NCBI RefSeq assembly: GCF_001605885.1
Contig: NZ_LRPE01000039.1
Span: 372,001-436,000, forward strand
DNA from: Acinetobacter lactucae
Lineage (GTDB): Bacteria; Pseudomonadota; Gammaproteobacteria; Pseudomonadales; Moraxellaceae
DNA: 64,000 nt
Reading direction: 5' to 3'
The notes below the pieces were generated by a model that did no database searches, was not told where the DNA came from, and worked only from the letters and a program-made list of their open reading frames with translations. Positions 57,113 to 64,000 of this stretch are shown here, piece by piece. Each line of letters opens with the position of its first letter. Within the stretch, counting starts at the first letter, position 1. The translations under genes and the position numbers were made by a program.

Positions 57113-57151
57113 AATTATGCAATACATAACTTAATTATGAATTGCATAATT
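57113..57151. promoter_or_regulatory. Tandem operator pair at the 3' flank of the tyrosine region
   Basis: AATTATG-CAATA-CATAACT (57113-57131) and AATTATG-AATTG-CATAATT (57133-57151), the second a perfect inverted repeat. They lie 20 bases apart, as in the pair at 51830-51868, 105 bases before the DUF523 start and 380 before hpd. Confidence 0.72.
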
Positions 57152-57255
57152 TTAGTAATCTTGAATTAAGCTATTTTAAAATTAATGGTCAGTTTTCAAA
57201 TTTTGTTTATGATTCTTATAGACAGCCACGCCATCCATTTGGTTTAGGAAAACTT

Positions 57256-57726
57256 ATGATCTTAGTGAGCGCATGTTTAATTGGTGAACCTGTTCGATAT
57301 GATGGTAAATCTTGTCCAAATACCCGACTTAAACAGCTATTAATCAATAAAAAAGCCCAAGCATTATGCCCAGAGTTATTAGGGGGTTTTACTACACCTC
57401 GCTTACCCGCAGAAATTGTAGGAGGAACAGGTCAAGATGTACTTGATGGCAAAGCAAAAATTACCGATTCATCTGGTTTAGATGTGACTGATCTATATTT
57501 TAAAGGTGCTTATCGCACACTTGAAGTCGCACAACAAATAAAAGCAACTTGTGTGGTATTAAAAGAAAATAGCCCATCTTGTGGTAGTCAAAAAATTTAT
57601 AACGGTACTTTTCAAGGCGAGAAAATTACGGGAGTTGGAATCACCACAGCGCTTTTGCAGCGCCATGGTTTTGAAGTGATTTCTGAAAATGAAATTGAAG
57701 ATTGGTTAGCAGAACATCCTCTTTAA
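57256..57726 (+). CDS. DUF523 family protein
   Basis: 156 residues from ATG 57256, which has AGGA six bases upstream. N-terminal MILVSACLIGEPVRYDGKSCPN, PELLGGFTTPRLPAEI and KENSPSCGS are the family hallmarks, with conserved cysteines. A role in 2-thiouridine or sulfur chemistry is suggested for some relatives but is not known. A longer frame to TTG 57142 runs through the operator pair and is not favoured. Nearby is a MATE gene. Confidence 0.82.
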   Translation: MILVSACLIGEPVRYDGKSCPNTRLKQLLINKKAQALCPELLGGFTTPRLPAEIVGGTGQDVLDGKAKITDSSGLDVTDLYFKGAYRTLEVAQQIKATCVVLKENSPSCGSQKIYNGTFQGEKITGVGITTALLQRHGFEVISENEIEDWLAEHPL

Positions 57727-57746
57727 GGTTGCGTTGATCTACCCAA

Positions 57747-59090
57747 TCAAAACCCTCTTAATTGTTTTCTAAAACGGAAACATATGGCACTCATTAGACA
57801 AGCCACTAAATAACTTATGGCTGCCATCCACCAAAAACCATAAATTCCCATAGCAGAAATCGAGATATTCTGCCAATGCAGTCCTTTATAGGCCATCCAC
57901 CAACCGCCGCCCAATCCGAAACACAACACCATGACCAAGAAAATCAGCATCGGTAAAATCGACACATCCCAACAGCGCAATAAAGAGGTCAATAACGCCA
58001 TTAAGCCATCTAGAAAATGAAACATACAGGCAATCAACAACAGTGATGCAGCCAAAATTTTTACGGCCAAATCATCTGAATAGAAGGTAACTATTATGTC
58101 CCGCTCTAACCATAAGCATAGGGACAGACCGCCACTCACCGCCATAATCACCCATATACTTTGTCTGGCAATTTTATTTGCTTCTTCCATGTTCCCACTG
58201 CCCATAGAGCGTGACACCAAAATGCTATAAGCCGAGGCAATTGATGAAGGGATAATAAACATGAATCCGCTGGTACTTGTGACAATTTGATGGGCTGCGG
58301 ACACCACACTCCCAAAAGGCAAAATCAAAATAGCAACCGAACAAAATGCAACGACATCCATCAATGCTATGATTGTGGTCGGTATCCCTATTTTTAAAAT
58401 CATACGCAGACTTTGTCGACTATCTTCAACTGACCGTTCTGGTTGCTCAATAAAGATGTATCCTTTCTCCAGAAAAAATAGGTAATAAACAGCCAACATA
58501 ATCCACCGTACAATGAGAGTGGCTAACAAGGCCCCCATGGCACCGAGTGGTGGAATTGAAAATAAAGCGACACCATAAATCAAAAGATAGGACAAAATAA
58601 TTTTAAGAATGAAGAAAATGCTATCTGATAGTAAAACCCTATGCGCATTTTCAGTGACCTGAGACAAAGCTGTAAATAAGCGCATCAGTAAATGCGCAGG
58701 TAAAATAAATACCAAAAGCCAAATACAATTTTTAGTAATTGAAACGACATGTTCAGATGCACCAAATAATTTTGGTAAATCACGGAACAAATAAAGCAAG
58801 CCAATACTCAGCAACGCTGAACCTAACATCAGCCAAATGCCTTGAATAAAAATTTGACGAATGCGTGGTATGTCATGGCAACCATAAGCTTCCGAGAGCT
58901 TGAGGATCACACCTTGCAGCATACCCATCCCAATGACATAAACCACTGTATATAAAGATAAGGTCACCGATAATGCGGCGACATGGTCATTACTAAAATG
59001 CCCTACATAAGCAATATCAATCAATCCACTTAAAACTAGAATTAAATTGCTTGAGAGCATGGGAATAAATAATTTAAAAATCTGGTTCAT
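57747..59090 (-). CDS. MATE family efflux transporter
   Basis: 447 residues, twelve hydrophobic segments. N-terminal FIPMLSSNLILVLSGLIDIAYVGHFSNDHVAALSV and a second half with GIPTTIIALMDV show the repeated MATE halves. It differs from the 6-kb MATE protein. Substrate unknown. It is convergent with the DUF523 gene, with 20 bases between the stops, and on the same strand as the BASS transporter upstream. Confidence 0.87.
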   Translation of the reverse strand: MNQIFKLFIPMLSSNLILVLSGLIDIAYVGHFSNDHVAALSVTLSLYTVVYVIGMGMLQGVILKLSEAYGCHDIPRIRQIFIQGIWLMLGSALLSIGLLYLFRDLPKLFGASEHVVSITKNCIWLLVFILPAHLLMRLFTALSQVTENAHRVLLSDSIFFILKIILSYLLIYGVALFSIPPLGAMGALLATLIVRWIMLAVYYLFFLEKGYIFIEQPERSVEDSRQSLRMILKIGIPTTIIALMDVVAFCSVAILILPFGSVVSAAHQIVTSTSGFMFIIPSSIASAYSILVSRSMGSGNMEEANKIARQSIWVIMAVSGGLSLCLWLERDIIVTFYSDDLAVKILAASLLLIACMFHFLDGLMALLTSLLRCWDVSILPMLIFLVMVLCFGLGGGWWMAYKGLHWQNISISAMGIYGFWWMAAISYLVACLMSAICFRFRKQLRGF

Positions 59091-59210
59091 CTAGGAAATA
59101 CCTTATTTTTCTTTGCGATTTATACTCATATTCACGTTATTTTTAGTGCATCAATCCAAAGCAAAAGACATACCAGCTCTACCTTTAGCTCCCATAAAAT
59201 ATGCTTTAAA

Positions 59211-59240
59211 TAAAAAAGACCAAACTATTCGTTTGGTCTC
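59211..59240 (-). terminator. Terminator of the BASS transporter gene
   Basis: GACCAAAC (59218-59225) pairs with GTTTGGTC (59231-59238) around five bases; on the minus strand the A-run at 59212-59217 gives a U-run. Confidence 0.88.
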
Positions 59241-59265
59241 ATTTTCTAATTCATTTTTTCTACAG

Positions 59266-60204
59266 TTATTCTTGTTTGTGTTTACTTGCCCAATAAGTCG
59301 CAAGCGCAGGCCCAGAAATATTATGCCAAAGACTGAAAATCGCGCTTGGTACGGCAGTAATTGGAGATGCAGCAAAATGCACTGCGGCGAGCGCAACACC
59401 TAAACCTGAGTTTTGCATTCCGACTTCTACAGCAATAGCTTTACTGTCCGCATAAGGCAATTTAAAGAATCTCGCTGCTGCAAAACCTAATAAATATCCA
59501 AGCCCATTATGTAAAATCACCACAGCCAAAATGAGCAAGCCCGATTGAAGAATGGCTGCTTTGCTTCCCCCAATAATGGCTGCCACAATCGCTACAATTG
59601 CAATGACCGAAACTAAAGGCATGACTTGAATATAAGATTCGACTTGACGTTTAAGCCATGTTCTTAAAATCAGACCAACCACAATAGGAAGCAGAACCAC
59701 CTGCAAAATCGAAATAAACATCGAAGCTGCATCAATCTTTAGCCATTGGCTGGCAAGCAAATAGAAAATCGCAGGTGTTAGCACAGGCGCTAAAAGCGTA
59801 GATACCGATGTACAGGCCACTGATAAAGCCACATTGCCTTTAGCCATATAGGTAATTACGTTTGAAGCCGTTCCACCTGGACAACATCCAACCAAAATAA
59901 CCCCAACGGCTATTTCAGGTGGTAAATTAAATAATTTACATAATATAAATGCCAAACCCGGCATCACTACAAACTGCGCTACGACTCCAATGAGTACGGC
60001 TTTAGGGCTTTGTAATACCCCTTTAAAATCATCGACAGTCATGGTCATTCCCATGCCGAGCATAATAATCCCCAAAATCCATGGAATGTATGCTTTGAGC
60101 CAGACAAAAAATTCAGGCTGCCATAGCGCTAGCGCTGCAAAAACAATCACCCATAGCGCGAATGTTTTTTGAATAAATTGGGTAAAGCGTAGAAATGCAG
60201 CCAT
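59266..60204 (-). CDS. Bile acid:sodium symporter (BASS) family transporter
   Basis: 312 residues with about ten hydrophobic segments, the BASS/SBF fold. Motifs [28 protein letters not shown] (about 40-68) and [19 protein letters not shown] (about 106-124) are family hallmarks; [12 protein letters not shown] is near the end. In bacteria such proteins carry organic anions or keto acids with sodium; the substrate is unknown. pncA is read in the same direction, 53 bases upstream. Confidence 0.9.
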   Translation of the reverse strand: MAAFLRFTQFIQKTFALWVIVFAALALWQPEFFVWLKAYIPWILGIIMLGMGMTMTVDDFKGVLQSPKAVLIGVVAQFVVMPGLAFILCKLFNLPPEIAVGVILVGCCPGGTASNVITYMAKGNVALSVACTSVSTLLAPVLTPAIFYLLASQWLKIDAASMFISILQVVLLPIVVGLILRTWLKRQVESYIQVMPLVSVIAIVAIVAAIIGGSKAAILQSGLLILAVVILHNGLGYLLGFAAARFFKLPYADSKAIAVEVGMQNSGLGVALAAVHFAASPITAVPSAIFSLWHNISGPALATYWASKHKQE

Positions 60205-60257
60205 ACTTTCTATCCCTAAAAATTAAAATATGAAAGTTAAAAACTAGAGCAATATAT

Positions 60258-60902
60258 TTAGCGCTCGCTCAACAGATCAGTAGATTGAATACGGACAACA
60301 CCTTGTTGCTGCATGGTTTGCCATGCATTTTCTAATGAGCCATTCAAGTCAATACCTTTACAAGCATCTTCAACCACTAAAGTTTTAAAACCTTGTTTAA
60401 CTGCATCTAAAGCAGTCCATGCGACACAAAAATCCGTGGCAATTCCGACCACATAAACCGTAGAAATGCCACGCTCTTTTAAGTATCCCGTTAAACCCGT
60501 CATTGTGGCGTGGTCTGCTTCCATAAAAGCCGAATAGCTATCAATATGAGCATGAAAGCCCTTTCGAATAATCAGTTGAGCGGTCGGAATATTTAAATCA
60601 GGGTGGAACTCAGCATCTTTGGTACCTTGTACGCAATGCTTAGGCCAAAGCACCTGCTGTCCATAGTCGAGTTCAATCGTTTCAAATGGCTGTTTCCCCG
60701 TATGGTTTTGTGCAAAAGAAATATGATTATCCGGATGCCAATCTTGGGTCAGAACGACATTTTCAAAACAACCGGCCAATTGGTTAATGATTGGAATAAT
60801 TGTATCGGCATCGGCAACTGCTAAGTTTCCACCCGGTGTAAAACCATTTTGTACATCAACTACGATTAAAGCCGCATTTTGGGGTTGTTTATTCATATTC
60901 AT
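60258..60902 (-). CDS. pncA: Nicotinamidase
   Basis: 214 residues, isochorismatase-like cysteine hydrolase that turns nicotinamide into nicotinate for NAD salvage; pncB is also in this window. The catalytic triad is Asp16 (IVVDVQNGF), Lys114 (IIRKGF) and Cys159 (IATDFCV), and the metal site has Asp54, His56 and nearby His in QDWHPDNH. The start ATG 60902 is followed by a second ATG two codons on. Confidence 0.95.
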   Translation of the reverse strand: MNMNKQPQNAALIVVDVQNGFTPGGNLAVADADTIIPIINQLAGCFENVVLTQDWHPDNHISFAQNHTGKQPFETIELDYGQQVLWPKHCVQGTKDAEFHPDLNIPTAQLIIRKGFHAHIDSYSAFMEADHATMTGLTGYLKERGISTVYVVGIATDFCVAWTALDAVKQGFKTLVVEDACKGIDLNGSLENAWQTMQQQGVVRIQSTDLLSER

Positions 60903-61229
60903 GTCATCTTCAATCCCAATCGGGAAAATTGCATTCTATCTTGCCATAAAAAAAGCCTATATTAAGTAAGGCCCAGTCGAATCAGGCTGTATTGTTATAT
61001 TTACGGGTCTCTCAGCTGGCAATAATGAAAACATCCTATCTTTTCCTCAAGTTTACATCGCGATTATCCGTTAGGCGTATTGTTCTTATGCGTCTGATCA
61101 GTCATAATTTGCATAATTGTCATTCAACAATCTGTTATTGTTAGAACTGGACAATCAAAATACTGCAACCATCCCACATTTTGTTTTTCTTACCTCAGAT
61201 TCGGATGGATAAATAGGATATTTTTAAAA
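60903..61229. other. Divergent intergenic region of pncA and dapA
   Basis: About 330 bases with the promoters of pncA and dapA. A short inverted repeat AACAAT-N5-ATTGTT lies near 61127-61143. No gene is seen. Confidence 0.6.
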
Positions 61230-62123
61230 ATGACTCAGCAAGCACAGACCATTCAAGGCTCAATCGTCGCAATCGTCACACCCATGTTGAAAGACGGCGG
61301 TGTAGATTGGAAGGGTCTTGAGAAGCTGGTTGAGTGGCACATAGAACAAGGTACAAACAGTATTGTAGCCGTCGGTACAACCGGCGAAGCCTCAACATTG
61401 AGCATGGAAGAGCACACACAGGTTATTAAAGAAATTATTCGTGTAGCCAATAAACGTATTCCAATTATTGCCGGTACTGGTGCAAACTCAACCCGTGAAG
61501 CAATCGAATTAACTAAAGCTGCGAAAGATCTTGGCGCAGATGCAGCTTTACTTGTAACGCCATACTATAACAAGCCAACTCAAGAAGGCCTATTCCAACA
61601 CTATAAAGCGATTGCTGAAGCTGTTGAATTACCGCTTATTCTATATAACGTGCCTGGTCGTACTGGCGTAGACCTTTCAAACGACACAGCTGTACGTTTA
61701 GCAGAGATCTCGAATATTGTCGGCATTAAAGATGCGACAGGTGATGTCCCTCGTGGTAAAGCTTTAATTGAGGCGTTAAATGGCAAGATGGCTGTGTACT
61801 CAGGTGACGACGAGACAGCATGGGAACTTATGCTTCTTGGCGCTGATGGGAATATCTCGGTTACTGCAAATGTTGCCCCTAAAGCCATGAGCGAAGTATG
61901 TGCTGTTGCGATTGCCAAAGATGAGCAACAAGCGAAGGCGCTTAACAATAAGATTGCAAATTTACACAATATTCTATTTTGCGAATCAAACCCAATTCCT
62001 GTGAAATGGGCACTACATGAGATGGGACTGATTGATACTGGTATTCGTTTACCACTCACTCCTCTCGCTGAGCAATATCGCGAACCTCTCCGCAATGCCC
62101 TAAAAGATGCGGGAATTATTTAA
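61230..62123 (+). CDS. dapA: 4-hydroxy-tetrahydrodipicolinate synthase
   Basis: 297 residues, TIM barrel aldolase. Condenses pyruvate with aspartate semialdehyde, the first step towards lysine and diaminopimelate. The Schiff-base Lys167 is in VGIKDATGD; Tyr139 (LILYNVPGRTG) and Thr50/Thr51 (GTTGEAS) belong to the catalytic relay. It is followed by a lipoprotein 12 bases later and then purC, the dapA-bamC-purC order of E. coli. Confidence 0.97.
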   Translation: MTQQAQTIQGSIVAIVTPMLKDGGVDWKGLEKLVEWHIEQGTNSIVAVGTTGEASTLSMEEHTQVIKEIIRVANKRIPIIAGTGANSTREAIELTKAAKDLGADAALLVTPYYNKPTQEGLFQHYKAIAEAVELPLILYNVPGRTGVDLSNDTAVRLAEISNIVGIKDATGDVPRGKALIEALNGKMAVYSGDDETAWELMLLGADGNISVTANVAPKAMSEVCAVAIAKDEQQAKALNNKIANLHNILFCESNPIPVKWALHEMGLIDTGIRLPLTPLAEQYREPLRNALKDAGII

Positions 62124-62135
62124 TAAGAGCAATTT

Positions 62136-62741
62136 ATGATGCAATTACGTCTTGGTTTAGTCCTTGCAGTTTCAGCCTTAAGTTTAGCTGGTTGTAGTCG
62201 CTTCGCAATTAATAATCATTCTTTAGATTATAAAAATGCCAAGCAACTTGCCCCGCTTGAGTACCCTGCCGATGCAACTGTACGACCAGCGACACCTTTG
62301 TATCCTGCACCAACTGTAGAACAGCGCGCTATCGATAACGCACCGAAGTTTGAAAACAAGCGTGGCAACCGTTTTGAATTGCCACGCCCTGAACAAACGC
62401 AAGGTAACGCTACAGCAGATGCGTCTGCTCAAACGTCGACTGCCCTTGGACGTCCTCAGCTTGTGACTGACGGTAATAAAAACCCGTTGTTAAAAGTTGA
62501 TGGAAATACAGCCGAGATCTGGCAATACACCAAAGCAACTTTAAGTACTTTAAATTTCAACATCATCGCTCAAGGTAGTAATCAGGCGACGATTAAAGTA
62601 AATGACAATACTTATGTGCTTAAACTTACTGGTGTAGGTTCTAGTCATACTCTTGCTCTATTTAATGTAGATAACACTTTTGCAAGTCCAGATGTGGCTG
62701 CTGAAGTGTTAAACCAGATTTACCAAAATTGGCCAGCCTAG
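62136..62741 (+). CDS. BamC/NlpB-like lipoprotein, short
   Basis: 201 residues. The signal peptide ends in lipobox L-A-G-C with Cys20. The N-terminal part is extended and unstructured (about 20-115); the C-terminal domain (about 120-200: AEIWQYTKATLSTLNFNIIAQG, QATIKVNDNTYVLKL) resembles one helix-grip domain of BamC. E. coli BamC has two such domains and 344 residues, so this protein would carry one. The synteny dapA-bamC-purC supports orthology; I infer, rather than know, that it joins the BAM complex. Confidence 0.78.
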   Translation: MMQLRLGLVLAVSALSLAGCSRFAINNHSLDYKNAKQLAPLEYPADATVRPATPLYPAPTVEQRAIDNAPKFENKRGNRFELPRPEQTQGNATADASAQTSTALGRPQLVTDGNKNPLLKVDGNTAEIWQYTKATLSTLNFNIIAQGSNQATIKVNDNTYVLKLTGVGSSHTLALFNVDNTFASPDVAAEVLNQIYQNWPA

Positions 62742-62763
62742 TCGTTTACTAGGCATTTTTTTT
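62736..62763 (+). terminator. Terminator between the BamC-like gene and purC
   Basis: GCCTAGT (62736-62742) pairs with ACTAGGC (62748-62754) around five bases, then eight T. The hairpin includes the stop codon of the lipoprotein. Confidence 0.82.
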
Positions 62764-62777
62764 AAAAAGGTTCCCTC

Positions 62778-63497
62778 ATGTTAAAACAAACCTTGCTCTA
62801 TACTGGTAAAGCAAAATCTGTATATGAAACAGACAATGCCGACCATCTGATTTTAGTCTTTCGTGATGATGCCTCTGCGTTCAACGGCGAAAAAATCGAA
62901 CAACTAGATCGTAAAGGCAAGGTGAACAACCGTTTTAACGCCTTCATCATGGAAAAACTTGCTGCTGCGGGTATTGAAACGCATTTTGAAAAATTGCTTT
63001 CTCCAACTGAAGTGCTTGTTAAAAAACTTCAAATGATTCCAGTTGAATGTGTAATTCGTAACTACGCAGCTGGTTCTCTATGCCGTCGCTTAGGTGTAGA
63101 AGAAGGTAAAGAGTTAACTCCTCCTACATTTGAATTGTTCTATAAAGATGACGGTCTAGGCGACCCAATGGTTAACGAATCTCAAGCGATTGCTTTAGGT
63201 TGGGCGACTGCTGAACAGTTAGAACAAATGAAAGTTTTAACTTATAAAGTAAACGATGTATTAAAAGCATTGTTTGCTGAAGGCAACATGATTTTGGTGG
63301 ACTTCAAGCTTGAATTCGGTGTTTTCCATGACCGTATCGTGCTTGGTGATGAGTTCTCTCCAGACGGCTGTCGTTTATGGGATAAAGACTCTAAGAAGAA
63401 ACTCGACAAAGACCGTTTCCGTCAAGGTTTAGGCGGTGTTGTTGAAGCTTATGAAGAAGTTGCTGCTCGTTTAGGCGTAGATTTATCTGACATCTAA
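62778..63497 (+). CDS. purC: Phosphoribosylaminoimidazole-succinocarboxamide synthase
   Basis: 239 residues, the usual bacterial length. Joins aspartate to CAIR in purine synthesis. Motifs: [14 protein letters not shown] near 5-18, [12 protein letters not shown] near 28-39, [18 protein letters not shown] near 89-106 and [28 protein letters not shown] near 177-204. It follows the lipoprotein, but a hairpin terminator lies between, so read-through from dapA is likely reduced. A strong terminator follows. Confidence 0.97.
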   Translation: MLKQTLLYTGKAKSVYETDNADHLILVFRDDASAFNGEKIEQLDRKGKVNNRFNAFIMEKLAAAGIETHFEKLLSPTEVLVKKLQMIPVECVIRNYAAGSLCRRLGVEEGKELTPPTFELFYKDDGLGDPMVNESQAIALGWATAEQLEQMKVLTYKVNDVLKALFAEGNMILVDFKLEFGVFHDRIVLGDEFSPDGCRLWDKDSKKKLDKDRFRQGLGGVVEAYEEVAARLGVDLSDI

Positions 63498-63512
63498 TCA
63501 GTAAAACTTCAA

Positions 63513-63541
63513 AAAAACCGGGCTGAAGCCCGGTTTTTTTA
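63513..63541 (+). terminator. purC terminator
   Basis: ACCGGGC (63517-63523) pairs with GCCCGGT (63528-63534) around TGAA, with A-run and T-run flanks. Confidence 0.93.
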
Positions 63542-63686
63542 TATTCAGCGCAATACAACCAAAACAATATAGACAGATTTGTCTATTAAAATAAATTAGC
63601 GCTTGCACAATCTTAATTTAAAACACTAAAATCTAAAAAAACACAAAGTACTTCACAATAATTAAATTTAAAACCAGAGTGATCCT

Positions 63687-63890
63687 ATGGAAATATCTAA
63701 GCTTGAAAAGAGATTAATCAATCATCCAGTCCATTTTGGTGAGAATCCTCTGGTCTTATTAACCAACTTTAGCAATTCTGCTTTAAAACAAGGCTGGAGT
63801 CAGGCAGAAGTTGAATCTGTTATTGCTCAAGCTTCTCAAGGCGACTATATGGCACTCATCCGCACTTTAAGAACTTATACATTTTTTTAA
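63687..63890 (+). CDS. Small protein, family not recognised
   Basis: 67 residues, soluble and probably mostly helical. The ATG at 63687 is preceded by GAGTGATCC at a reasonable ribosome-site distance. No membrane segment, signal peptide or known domain is apparent. It stands alone after purC, with AT-rich flanks on both sides. Confidence 0.6.
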   Translation: MEISKLEKRLINHPVHFGENPLVLLTNFSNSALKQGWSQAEVESVIAQASQGDYMALIRTLRTYTFF

Positions 63891-64000
63891 TCTTATTTTT
63901 TTGATGATCTGCTCTACTATTGCGAATTCAATTTATAAAAAAATACATAAAGCTGTTATGAATAGACTAGATTTATCCTGAGCACTACCTTAACAATAAA

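Larger units (their letters stand above)
56730..57255. other. Gene-free region between hpd and the DUF523 gene
   Basis: About 525 bases. It holds a bulged hairpin at 57041-57069 and the tandem operator pair at 57113-57151. The stretch at 56730-57040 shows no gene. Confidence 0.65.

Noticed and set aside
59113..59403. A 96-codon plus-strand frame with a hydrophobic start
   Set aside because: It runs through a terminator and into the BASS gene on the other strand; no ribosome site or family similarity.
61601..62095. A 164-codon minus-strand frame antisense to dapA
   Set aside because: Fully inside dapA, low-complexity Ser-rich translation, no start context; a shadow of the real gene.
1..64000. 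tRNA genes, CRISPR arrays and insertion sequences
   Set aside because: No T-loop consensus with a foldable cloverleaf, no regularly spaced repeats and no transposase-like frame were found on reading both strands.

Overview
The window is a chromosomal segment of an Acinetobacter species, most probably of the A. calcoaceticus-baumannii complex. The basis is the AT-rich base composition, the protein sequences I recognise, and several neighbourhoods known from that genus: a histidine-utilisation (hut) cluster next to a zinc-starvation GTPase (zigA) and a zinc-regulated peptidase lipoprotein (zrlA), plus dapA-lipoprotein-purC, ribBA-ribH-nusB-thiL-pgpA and glmU-glmS. No rRNA, tRNA, CRISPR array, transposase or phage gene is visible.

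Layout. 1-9.2 kb: partial dsbB, gshA, a run of plus-strand genes (DUF924, lipoprotein, DUF445, aminotransferase, MATE pump), then an SDR oxidoreductase divergent from a TetR regulator with a clear promoter/operator between them. 9.3-11.6 kb: phoB-phoR behind Pho boxes. 11.6-16 kb: an accessory-looking AT-rich stretch with a secreted lipase-like hydrolase, an AcfC-type binding protein, a small membrane protein and an exported acetamidase/formamidase-family protein. 16-31 kb: housekeeping genes (psd, rhodanese, pncB, dtd, SCP2 protein, serB with a divergent Smp-like protein, riboflavin genes, nusB, thiL, pgpA, glmU, glmS). 30.8-33.7 kb: a small islet just after the glmS/attTn7 end, holding a decayed lysE fragment, a small Cys-rich secreted protein, a strongly structured RNA-like region and an unrecognised 405-residue protein, followed by an intact lysE. 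34-38 kb: murI, a HAD phosphatase and a DUF885 peptidase. 38-46.6 kb: the hut cluster (hutG, hutI, permease, hutH, hutU, hutD, hutC), all on the minus strand. 46.9-50.2 kb: acyltransferase, zigA, zrlA. 50.3-57 kb: aromatic amino acid permease and tyrosine catabolism (fahA, maiA, VOC protein, IclR regulator, hpd). 57-64 kb: DUF523, MATE, BASS transporter, pncA, dapA, BamC-like lipoprotein, purC and a small protein.

How the genes work together. The hut genes turn histidine into glutamate under HutC, whose palindromic sites TGTATATACA lie before hutC and before hutU. The adjacent zigA and zrlA each have a palindrome of the Zur type, so zinc scarcity and histidine release are linked by position. 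The tyrosine genes run from 4-hydroxyphenylpyruvate to fumarate and acetoacetate, but no classical homogentisate dioxygenase lies in the cluster; a VOC protein with an intact metal triad sits in its place. A repeated 19-bp inverted motif occurs as 20-bp-spaced tandem pairs at both ends of this tyrosine region and looks like an operator. The most novel items are the structured RNA candidate at 31.56-31.80 kb, the tandem operators and the islet after glmS.
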